DNA from: an uncultured Clostridia bacterium
Lineage (GTDB): Bacteria; Bacillota; Clostridia; Oscillospirales; Acutalibacteraceae
Assembly: GCA_944384995.1 (NCBI GenBank)
Contig: CALWVN010000005.1
Location: 1 to 64,000 of the forward strand
Length of the DNA stretch: 64,000 nt
Reading direction: 5' to 3'
Both the position numbers and the translations under genes were made by a program. Shown here in pieces: positions 1-6,679 of this stretch. The notes under the pieces were generated by a model. It did not search any database. It saw only the letters and a program-made list of their open reading frames with translations, and was not told where the DNA came from. Position 1 is the stretch's first letter; each line of letters begins with the position of its first letter.

Positions 1-1605
1 GTCTACGGCGTCAATACGCCCAGCCGCTGGGGCACGCAGTCGCCGTTTACGAACATCACGCTGGACTGGACAGTCCCTGCGGACCTTGCCGAGCTCAACG
101 CGATCGTCGGCGGCAAGGAAATGGATTTCAAATACAAAGACTGCAAAAAAGAGATGGACATGGTCAACAAGGCGTTTATCGAGATCATGGTTGAGGGCGA
201 CGCCAACGGCCGCGGCTTCCAGTACCCCATCCCGACCTATTCCATCACCAAGGACTTCGACTGGTCCGAGACCGAAAACAACAAGCTGCTGTTTGAAATG
301 ACCGCGAAGTACGGCACGCCGTATTTCTCGAACTACATCAACAGCGATATGGAGCCTTCGGACGTCCGTTCCATGTGCTGCCGCCTGCGGCTCGATCTGC
401 GCGAGCTGCGCAAGAAATCCGGCGGCTACTTCGGCAGCGGCGAAAGCACCGGCTCCGTGGGCGTGGTCACCATCAACATGCCGCGCATCGCATATCTCTC
501 GAAAACCGAGGAAGAATTCTATAAGCGGCTTGACCGCATGATGGACATTGCCGCGCGTTCCTTGAAGGTCAAGCGCGACATCATCTCGCGGCTTCTTGAC
601 GAGGGTCTGTACCCTTACACCAAGCGCTATCTCGGCACGTTCAACAATCACTTCTCAACCATTGGGCTTGTCGGCATGAACGAAGCCTGCCTGAACGCGT
701 GCTGGATCGGCGAGGATTTAAGCCACGAGCATGCGCTGCAGTTCACGAAGGATGTGCTCAACCATATGCGTGAGCGCCTTTCCGATTATCAGGAGCAGTA
801 CGGCGACCTGTATAACCTCGAGGCGACGCCCGCAGAGTCCACGACCTACCGCCTTGCGAAGCACGACGTTGCGCGCTATCCCGACATCATCACGGCGGCA
901 GGCGACTGCGGTACGCCGTACTACACGAACTCTTCGCACCTGCCGGTGGACTTCACCGCCGACATTTTCGAGGCGCTGGATATCCAAGACGATTTACAGA
1001 CGCTCTACACCTCCGGTACGGTGTTCCACGCCTTCCTTGGTGAAAAGCTGCCGAGCTGGCAGTCTGCGGCGAATCTGGTGCGCAAGATCGCCGAGAACTA
1101 CAAGCTGCCCTATTACACCATGTCGCCGACCTACTCCGTCTGCAAGGAGCACGGCTATATCACGGGCGAGCATTTCACTTGTCCCGAATGCGGCGGCGTG
1201 ACCGAAGTGTACAGCCGTATCACCGGCTACTATCGACCGGTGCAGAACTGGAACGACGGCAAGGCCGAAGAATTCAAGCACCGCAAGCTGTATGACATTG
1301 CGAACTCGCATCTGCGCCGTCACGGCGTCCCCGCCGAAAGCGCGGAAACCCGGTCGGCAGCCGCAGAAGATAAAGCGGGCGAGCTGCTGCTCTTCACCAC
1401 CAAAACCTGCCCGAACTGCAAGCTCGCGAAAGCGGCGCTCGATAAAGCGGGCGTAGCGTACACGGTGGTGGATGCGGAAGAAAATACGGAACTGACGGAC
1501 AAATACGGCGTGCGCCAGGCGCCGACGCTCGTGTCGGTCGCGGGCGACAGCTTTGAGACTTTTGCGAACGCCTCCAACATCAAGGCCTTCGCGGAAAGGG
1601 CATAA
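1..1605 (+). CDS. nrdD: Anaerobic (class III) ribonucleoside-triphosphate reductase with C-terminal redoxin domain, 5' truncated by window
   Basis: The reading frame is open from base 1, so only the C-terminal 534 codons are visible. Class III reductases make dNTPs from NTPs using a glycyl radical. Near the start the frame reads NTPSRWGTQSPFTNITLDW, typical of the NrdD barrel. A CxxH...CxxC zinc site (codons 381-397) precedes the glycyl-radical segment SRITGYYRP (Gly codon 409). Codons 460-534 form an extra thioredoxin/glutaredoxin-like domain with CPNC (codons 470-473) and a QAPT cis-Pro segment. Thioredoxin reductase follows after 3 nt, so the fused redoxin is probably re-reduced by it (inference). 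That would fit NrdD subtypes that use a redoxin instead of formate. The activase NrdG is not in view. Confidence 0.93.
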   Translation, partial: VYGVNTPSRWGTQSPFTNITLDWTVPADLAELNAIVGGKEMDFKYKDCKKEMDMVNKAFIEIMVEGDANGRGFQYPIPTYSITKDFDWSETENNKLLFEMTAKYGTPYFSNYINSDMEPSDVRSMCCRLRLDLRELRKKSGGYFGSGESTGSVGVVTINMPRIAYLSKTEEEFYKRLDRMMDIAARSLKVKRDIISRLLDEGLYPYTKRYLGTFNNHFSTIGLVGMNEACLNACWIGEDLSHEHALQFTKDVLNHMRERLSDYQEQYGDLYNLEATPAESTTYRLAKHDVARYPDIITAAGDCGTPYYTNSSHLPVDFTADIFEALDIQDDLQTLYTSGTVFHAFLGEKLPSWQSAANLVRKIAENYKLPYYTMSPTYSVCKEHGYITGEHFTCPECGGVTEVYSRITGYYRPVQNWNDGKAEEFKHRKLYDIANSHLRRHGVPAESAETRSAAAEDKAGELLLFTTKTCPNCKLAKAALDKAGVAYTVVDAEENTELTDKYGVRQAPTLVSVAGDSFETFANASNIKAFAERA

Positions 1606-1608
1606 TTT

Positions 1609-2520
1609 ATGCAGGACATCCTGATCGTCGGCGCGGGCACGGCGGGCTTGACCGCCGCGATCTATGCGGCGCGCGCGGGAAAGACCGTGACCGTGCTCGA
1701 AAACGAAGCGGTCGGCGGGCAGATCGCCACCTCGCCGCAGGTTGAGAACTACCCCGGCTTTGAAAGCATCAGCGGCGCAGAATTTTCGGATCGGCTCTTT
1801 ACCCAGGCGACTGCGCTCGGCGTATCTGTGGAGCTCGAAAAAGCGCAGGCAGTGCGTGTGCAGGACGGCGTGTTTACCGTCGAGACGGGCGGCGAAAGCT
1901 ATTCGGCGCGCGCGCTCATCCTCGCGACGGGCGTAAAGCACCGCCGGCTCGGGCTTGCGGAAGAAGCGTCCTATCTCGGGCGCGGGCTGTCCTATTGCGC
2001 GGTGTGCGACGGGGCGTTTTTCAAGAACCGCACCGTAGCCGTCGTGGGCGGCGGCAACGCCGCGCTACAAAGCGCGATCTATCTTGCCGACGTCGCCGAA
2101 AAGGTGTATCTGATCCACCGCCGCACGCAGTACCGCGCGGAGGAAGCCGTGATCCGTGCCATGGAAGCAAAGCCGAACATCGAACCCGTTTTGAACAAAA
2201 CGGTGGCGGCGCTCTTAGGCGAACCGCTTTTGCAGGCGCTCACACTGTGCGATACGCAGACGGGTGAAACATCGGAACTTCCCGTGAACGGCGTGTTCGT
2301 TTCGATCGGCAAAGTCCCTGCAAACGATTTTTGCCGCGATCTGGTAAAGCTCGATGACGCCGGTTTCATTGTGGCGGACGAATCGTGCAAAACGAACGTA
2401 CCCGGTATTTTCGCCGCGGGCGACTGCCGCACAAAGTCCGTGCGCCAGTTGACCACCGCCGCTTCGGACGGCAGCATTGCCGCCCTTGCCGCGTGCGATT
2501 ATCTGAACGCAAACGCATAA
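1609..2520 (+). CDS. trxB: Thioredoxin-disulfide reductase
   Basis: 303 aa, normal length for the low-molecular-weight TrxB family, a cytoplasmic flavoprotein passing electrons from NADPH to thioredoxin-like partners. It has the N-terminal FAD fold (VGAGTAGL), a redox-active CAVC followed by DGAFF, the NADPH-binding VVGGGNAALQSA, and the C-terminal FAD segment GIFAAGDCR. The ATG lies 3 nt after the nrdD stop, so the two are almost certainly co-transcribed. The likely physiological substrate is the redoxin domain fused to the reductase upstream (inference). A ferredoxin-dependent variant is possible but the nucleotide motif looks intact. Confidence 0.93.
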   Translation: MQDILIVGAGTAGLTAAIYAARAGKTVTVLENEAVGGQIATSPQVENYPGFESISGAEFSDRLFTQATALGVSVELEKAQAVRVQDGVFTVETGGESYSARALILATGVKHRRLGLAEEASYLGRGLSYCAVCDGAFFKNRTVAVVGGGNAALQSAIYLADVAEKVYLIHRRTQYRAEEAVIRAMEAKPNIEPVLNKTVAALLGEPLLQALTLCDTQTGETSELPVNGVFVSIGKVPANDFCRDLVKLDDAGFIVADESCKTNVPGIFAAGDCRTKSVRQLTTAASDGSIAALAACDYLNANA

Positions 2521-2526
2521 CAAATC

Positions 2527-2559
2527 AAAGCCCTTTGCGCAAAAGCAAAGGGCTTTTTT
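2527..2559 (+). terminator. Rho-independent terminator of nrdD-trxB
   Basis: A perfect 12-bp stem AAAGCCCTTTGC / GCAAAGGGCTTT (2527-2538 and 2545-2556) with a 6-nt loop runs into a T tract, 6 nt after the trxB stop. Confidence 0.9.
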
Positions 2560-2584
2560 GTCTCTGTATGGACAAAGGAGCAGT

Positions 2585-2665
2585 ATGAGATCCTTTACAA
2601 CACGAACGGAAATCACGAAAGGCTGGTCGGGCGACAAAAGCGCGGCAGGGGAGGGCAACGTATGA
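2585..2665 (+). pseudogene. Remnant of the N-terminus of an aminoglycoside phosphotransferase-family gene
   Basis: A 26-codon frame has a good ribosome site (AAAGGAG about 5 nt before the ATG) and stops in an ATGA overlap with the next gene. The peptide contains TEITKGWSGDK. To my knowledge this resembles the conserved start of the aminoglycoside/choline phosphotransferase (APH) family in Firmicutes (KGWS-DKKY), after which the kinase fold would continue. Here it diverges and stops. The simplest reading is a gene start left by a deletion that now acts as a short leader coupled to the DUF1848 gene. A real short leader peptide is the alternative. Confidence 0.4.
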
Positions 2666-3588
2666 TCCTCTCCGTTTCCCGTCGTACGGATATTCCGGGC
2701 CGGTATGCGGACTGGTTTATGAATCGCATTCGCGCGGGGTTCGTGCTGACGCAAAATCCCGTGAACCCTGCGCAAATGCAAAGGCTGTCGCTTTCCGAGG
2801 ACACCGTGGATTGTATCGTCTTTTGGACAAAGGACGCCGCGCCGCTGCTGCCGTATTTGGATGAGCTTGACCGTCTTGGCTATACCTATTATTTCCAGTT
2901 CACCCTAACGCCGTATCCGCACGCGCTTGAACCGGGACTGCGCCCGAAAACAGAGATCGTGCAGACCTTTCGCGCGCTGTCCGAGCGTCTGGGACGCGAG
3001 CGGATGGTTTGGCGGTACGACCCGATCCTGATCGGCACAGGGATAGATATTGCGTTTCACAAACAGGCATTCCGGGCTTTGTGCGAACGGCTGTCCGACT
3101 GTACCGATACGGTTACGATCAGTTTTTTGGATGTATATCAAAAAATAAAAACCGTACCTGTGCGCCCGCCGAACGAGAGCGAAACAGCCGAGCTTGCAGT
3201 GTTTATCGGCGAGACGGCAAGGCGTTACGGGCTTCGCGCGACGGCGTGCTGCGAGGCGGCGGATTTAACCACATACGGAATTACGCGCGCCGCCTGTATC
3301 GACAAAGCGCGCATCGAACGCATCTGCGGATGTGCGCTGGATCTTACCGCCGACAAAAACCAGCGCGGCATGTGCGGCTGTTCGGAGAGCGTGGACATCG
3401 GCGTATACGACACCTGCCCGAACGGCTGTGTGTATTGCTACGCAAACCGAAGCATAGCTGCCGTCGAAAAACACCGTGCCGCCTATGACCCGAATGCACC
3501 TCTGCTTTGCGGCGTGGCAGACGAAAGCAAGACCTATCCCGAACGGCGGGTGCGGTCGAACAAAACAGGGCAGACGAAGCTGTTTTAG
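2662..3588 (+). CDS. DUF1848 family protein with a C-terminal CxxxCxxC cluster motif
   Basis: 308 aa. The N-terminus (MILSVSRRTDIPGRYADWFMNR) and the segment FWTKDAAPLLPYLD are characteristic of the DUF1848 family, whose biochemical role is not established. A second cysteine-rich region near residues 240-270 contains CGCSESVDIGVYDTCPNGC and then VYCYAN. CPNGCVYCY is a CxxxCxxC arrangement like the [4Fe-4S]/SAM motif of radical SAM enzymes, but it sits at the C-terminus. Translation probably couples to the preceding 26-codon frame (ATGA overlap). Function unknown; radical-SAM-like iron-sulfur chemistry is the best guess. Confidence 0.8.
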   Translation: MILSVSRRTDIPGRYADWFMNRIRAGFVLTQNPVNPAQMQRLSLSEDTVDCIVFWTKDAAPLLPYLDELDRLGYTYYFQFTLTPYPHALEPGLRPKTEIVQTFRALSERLGRERMVWRYDPILIGTGIDIAFHKQAFRALCERLSDCTDTVTISFLDVYQKIKTVPVRPPNESETAELAVFIGETARRYGLRATACCEAADLTTYGITRAACIDKARIERICGCALDLTADKNQRGMCGCSESVDIGVYDTCPNGCVYCYANRSIAAVEKHRAAYDPNAPLLCGVADESKTYPERRVRSNKTGQTKLF

Positions 3589-3732
3589 CTGCACGGGATA
3601 TTCGTCTCTTTTTTAAAATTTTTCCGCATGGTATTCGACAAAAAACTTTCCTGTTTTTTCGGTATAAAATCTCCAATCAAACAGACAATAACACAGAACG
3701 ATTTTGAAAAAAGGAAAAAGGAGATTTTATAT

Positions 3733-4272
3733 ATGAAAGCCACAGGCATTGTCAGAAGAATCGATGATCTCGGGCGCGTGGTCATCCCCAAGGAGATCCG
3801 TCGCACCATGCGCATCCGCGAGGGCGACCCGCTGGAGATTTACACCGCGGCGGACGGCGAGGTCATTTTTAAAAAGTATTCGCCCATCGGCGAGCTGTCG
3901 CAGATCGCCGCGCAGTATGCGGAGGTGCTCAACCGCGCCATCCAGCTGCCCGTGCTCATTACGGATCGCGACCATGTGATCGCGGTCTCCGGCGCACCCA
4001 AGCGCGATTTTGCCGACCGCCGCGTCAGTGAGGAGCTTGAAGCCTTGATGACCGAGCGCGCGACCTACACCGCGACGCCTGACACCCCGCCCTTGTACCC
4101 CGTTTCGGGCTACGAAAAGGAGGCGGCGCTGGCGTTCCCGATCATCGGCAGCGGCGACGTTTCGGGCTCTGTCGTGCTGATGCTTCGCGAAGACGGCTCC
4201 ATGCCCACGGCGGAGGAGACGAAGCTTTTGCAGGTCGCGGCATCCTTTCTCGGCAAGCAGATGGAGGATTGA
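3733..4272 (+). CDS. spoVT: Stage V sporulation protein T, AbrB-type regulator
   Basis: 179 aa, matching SpoVT length. Residues 1-45 are an AbrB/MazE swapped-hairpin DNA-binding domain (MKATGIVRRIDDLGRVVIPKEIRR). The rest is a GAF-like sensor domain. In Bacillus it is a forespore regulator made under SigG that tunes late forespore genes. The start at 3733 is chosen because the AbrB domain begins there and AAAAAGGAG lies 8 nt upstream; an in-frame ATG further up would add an unrelated AT-rich tail. It stands alone. I could not find a convincing SigG promoter in the 144-bp upstream gap. Confidence 0.93.
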   Translation: MKATGIVRRIDDLGRVVIPKEIRRTMRIREGDPLEIYTAADGEVIFKKYSPIGELSQIAAQYAEVLNRAIQLPVLITDRDHVIAVSGAPKRDFADRRVSEELEALMTERATYTATPDTPPLYPVSGYEKEAALAFPIIGSGDVSGSVVLMLREDGSMPTAEETKLLQVAASFLGKQMED

Positions 4273-4447
4273 TGACAGCGCGCAGCTTGAAACAGGAAGA
4301 GAACGAGAGATTTTTCCCCAGAGTTGCTGCGTAGCTTCTTAAAAGTTTTACTCGATTTTTTACAAAAAATCGCGGATCCCAAAGGCAGAGCCGCTGCGGC
4401 GTCCCGCAGGACGCGAAATTCCATTCCTGCATAAAGCGCAGAAGGGG

Positions 4448-4531
4448 CGCAAAACGTCCCAGTGGGACGTTTTGCGTTGGGGAAACCTCGCCGGGGTTTC
4501 CCCGAACGGAATAGAAGTCCCTTCTATTTCG
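4448..4531. repeat. Cluster of three consecutive palindromes in the spoVT-ywlC gap
   Basis: The gap 4273-4603 has no gene. It holds three inverted repeats in a row: 4448-4461/4463-4476 (14-bp perfect arms, CGCAAAACGTCCCA, 1-nt centre), 4479-4487/4495-4503 (GGGGAAACC arms) and 4507-4517/4521-4531 (11-bp arms, one mismatch). A smaller palindrome, GATTTTTT/AAAAAATC, lies near 4354-4371. None has a terminator T tract. The layout resembles interspersed palindromic repeats rather than a gene-specific signal. Confidence 0.6.
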
Positions 4532-4552
4532 TTTGTGTAAAATTCAAAATCG

Positions 4553-4585
4553 AAAAAACGGGAGAAAGCGTCTGCTCTCTCCCGT
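4553..4585 (-). terminator. Terminator of the uppP-ywlC unit
   Basis: Read on the minus strand, ACGGGAGA pairs with TCTCCCGT and is followed by a T6 run, about 20 nt past the ywlC stop. Confidence 0.8.
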
Positions 4586-4603
4586 CCTTTTGTGTTGGGT
4601 ACT

Positions 4604-5644
4604 TTATTTTTCCGTGTTCTCCAAATCCACCAAATGAAACCCCGCCGCGCGAATTAAGCGGTTATAGACCGCAAGTCCCATGCCGTCGAGCTCCGGACAG
4701 CGCGCATACACGGCCGTTGCGCCCTGCTCGTCCAGTTCTCGAAGCGCGTCAAAAAGCCTTGCCGCCTGCGAAGCGCCGTCGTGCGCCTTGCCGTAGGTCA
4801 CGGCGCGGGCAAAGTGCGATTCTTCCCCCTGAAAGCAGAGGACGGTTGCATCCTTGCCCGCGACATAGGCGCAGAACTGTTCGAACGTGCCTTTTACGAT
4901 CGTGATGTTTGCGCGCGGGGCGTAGTGCTTGTATTTCATGCCGGGCGATGCGGCGACTGCACCGTCTTTTAACTTGTGCAGCACGGCGTCATCCACCTCG
5001 ACTTCGCCGAGCACACCGCGCAGCTGCTCCACGGTCACGCCGCCCGGCCGCAGGACGCGCGGCACGTCGCCCGTCAAAGAGACAACCGTGGATTCCACAC
5101 CGACCGTACACGCGCCGCCGTCTAAGATCAGCGGGATGCGCCCGCGCATATCCGCCAATACATACGCCGCGTTCGTGGGGCTCGGACTGCCCGAAAGATT
5201 GGCACTCGGCGCGGCAAGCGGTACGCCTGCGGCACGGATAACGGCGGCTGCCGCAGGGTGGACGGGCATGCGCACCGCCACGGTCGAAAGCCCCGCCGAA
5301 ACTCCGGCGGGCACGCGGTCGCTTCGCGGTAAGATCATGGTCAAGGGGCCGGGCCAAAACGCTTTAGCAAGACGTTTTGCGCACTCCGGCACGTCGGTGA
5401 CCAGCTGTGCCAGCTCGTCCATGGCGGCGATATGGACGATCAGCGGGTTGTCCTGCGGGCGGTCTTTTGCGGCAAAAATTTTGGCAACTGCCGCTTCGTC
5501 AAAGGCGTTTGCCGCAAGCCCGTAGACCGTTTCGGTCGGGATGGCGACAACCTCGCCGCCGAGAAGCCATGAAGCCGCCTTTTTTACGGCGGCTTCATTT
5601 ATGGTGCCATCGGGCAAAAATACCTGTAAAACTTCCGTTTCCAT
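4604..5644 (-). CDS. ywlC: L-threonylcarbamoyladenylate synthase (Sua5/YwlC type)
   Basis: 346 aa, the long Sua5-type form: an N-terminal YrdC domain (residues about 20-215) plus a C-terminal Sua5 domain. It makes threonylcarbamoyl-AMP from threonine, bicarbonate and ATP, the first step of the t6A37 modification of ANN-decoding tRNAs. Visible motifs include PTETVYGLAANAFDE, KDRPQDNPLIVHI, and SANLSGSPSPT in the nucleotide/threonine-binding region. It lies 19 nt downstream of uppP on the same strand with AGGAAAGAG before the ATG, so both are probably one transcript ending at the terminator at 4553-4585. Confidence 0.95.
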   Translation of the reverse strand: METEVLQVFLPDGTINEAAVKKAASWLLGGEVVAIPTETVYGLAANAFDEAAVAKIFAAKDRPQDNPLIVHIAAMDELAQLVTDVPECAKRLAKAFWPGPLTMILPRSDRVPAGVSAGLSTVAVRMPVHPAAAAVIRAAGVPLAAPSANLSGSPSPTNAAYVLADMRGRIPLILDGGACTVGVESTVVSLTGDVPRVLRPGGVTVEQLRGVLGEVEVDDAVLHKLKDGAVAASPGMKYKHYAPRANITIVKGTFEQFCAYVAGKDATVLCFQGEESHFARAVTYGKAHDGASQAARLFDALRELDEQGATAVYARCPELDGMGLAVYNRLIRAAGFHLVDLENTEK

Positions 5645-5663
5645 AGTTTTCTCTTTCCTGTAT

Positions 5664-6497
5664 TTATCCGACCAGTGCGCGGATCGCGAAATAACCGATC
5701 ACCACGACGCCCAATACGATGCGATACCAGCCGAACACCTTGAAGTCGTGCTTTTTGATATAGGACATCAGGAATTTGATGATGAACAGCGACACAACGA
5801 ACGCCGTCACAAGCCCCACCAGCAGGATCGCGATCTCCTGCCCCGTGTAAGAAAAGCCGTATTGCACAAGCTTTAAGGCGCTTGCACCGAACATCACGGG
5901 CACCGCAAGGAAAAACGTGAACTCTGCGGCAACGGTGCGCGATACGCCCAAAAGCAGCGCGCCCACAATGGTCGCGCCCGAGCGCGAGGTGCCGGGGAAG
6001 ATGGCGGCGATCAGCTGGAAAAGCCCGATATAGAAAGCGATCGGATAGGTGATCTCAGCGATGGAGTTGATTTTCGGGGTACGCTTTTTGTTATAGTTCT
6101 CAATAACGATGAAGCAGATACCGACCAAAATAAGCATGATCGAAACCGTCTGCCAGTTGTAAAACAGCGCTTCCAACTGCTCGTCGAACAAAAGCCCTAC
6201 AATCGCAGCAGGGATGCAGGCAACCAGAACCTTGAACCACATGGTAAAGATCGGCTTTTTGATAAGAAGTTTCTTTTCCTGCACACCGAACGGCCACAGC
6301 TTTTTCCAGAACATCACGACGACCGCCAAGATCGCGCCGAGCTGGATGACCACTAAGAACATGCTGCGGAATTCATCCGAAACATTGAGCTTGATGAATT
6401 CATCCACTAAGATCATATGCCCCGTGCTGCTGACGGGAAGCCATTCGGTGATGCCCTCCACGAGACCAAGTATAAACGCCTTGAGAATTTCCAACAT
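5664..6497 (-). CDS. uppP: Undecaprenyl-diphosphatase
   Basis: 277 aa polytopic membrane protein of the BacA/UppP family. It dephosphorylates undecaprenyl pyrophosphate on the outer face of the membrane so the lipid carrier can be reused for peptidoglycan and polysaccharide export; loss gives bacitracin sensitivity. Both signatures are present: GITEWLPVSSTGHMIL near residue 15 and PGTSRSGATIVGALL near residue 170. About eight hydrophobic segments are visible. AAGGAAAAG precedes the ATG. It is the first gene of a two-gene minus-strand unit with ywlC and diverges from mutS2. Confidence 0.95.
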   Translation of the reverse strand: MLEILKAFILGLVEGITEWLPVSSTGHMILVDEFIKLNVSDEFRSMFLVVIQLGAILAVVVMFWKKLWPFGVQEKKLLIKKPIFTMWFKVLVACIPAAIVGLLFDEQLEALFYNWQTVSIMLILVGICFIVIENYNKKRTPKINSIAEITYPIAFYIGLFQLIAAIFPGTSRSGATIVGALLLGVSRTVAAEFTFFLAVPVMFGASALKLVQYGFSYTGQEIAILLVGLVTAFVVSLFIIKFLMSYIKKHDFKVFGWYRIVLGVVVIGYFAIRALVG

Positions 6498-6617
6498 AAC
6501 GCTTTTCCTTTCTTTGCGTCAAATATGGGATCATTTTTGTTCCAAATCAGTATATCAGACTTTTCACGGAAAGAAAACCACAAAACCGAAAAAATTTTTT
6601 GCCCCTTTTTTGCCGCG

Positions 6618-6646
6618 TTGCTTTTTTTGTATGGACATGATACAAT
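6618..6646 (+). promoter_or_regulatory. SigA-type promoter of mutS2
   Basis: TTGCTT (6618-6623), 17-nt spacer, TACAAT (6641-6646), 33 nt before the mutS2 ATG, in an AT-rich divergent gap. Confidence 0.6.
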
Positions 6647-6679
6647 AAACACGAATATAAACAAAGGATTCAAAAACGG

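Noticed and set aside
994..1941. A 315-codon minus-strand frame over nrdD and trxB
   Set aside because: It spans two well-supported genes on the opposite strand and shows no motifs.
3589..3732. SigG promoter before spoVT
   Set aside because: GGTATA and a weak CAATAAC-like box can be lined up, but the match to the consensus is too poor to list.
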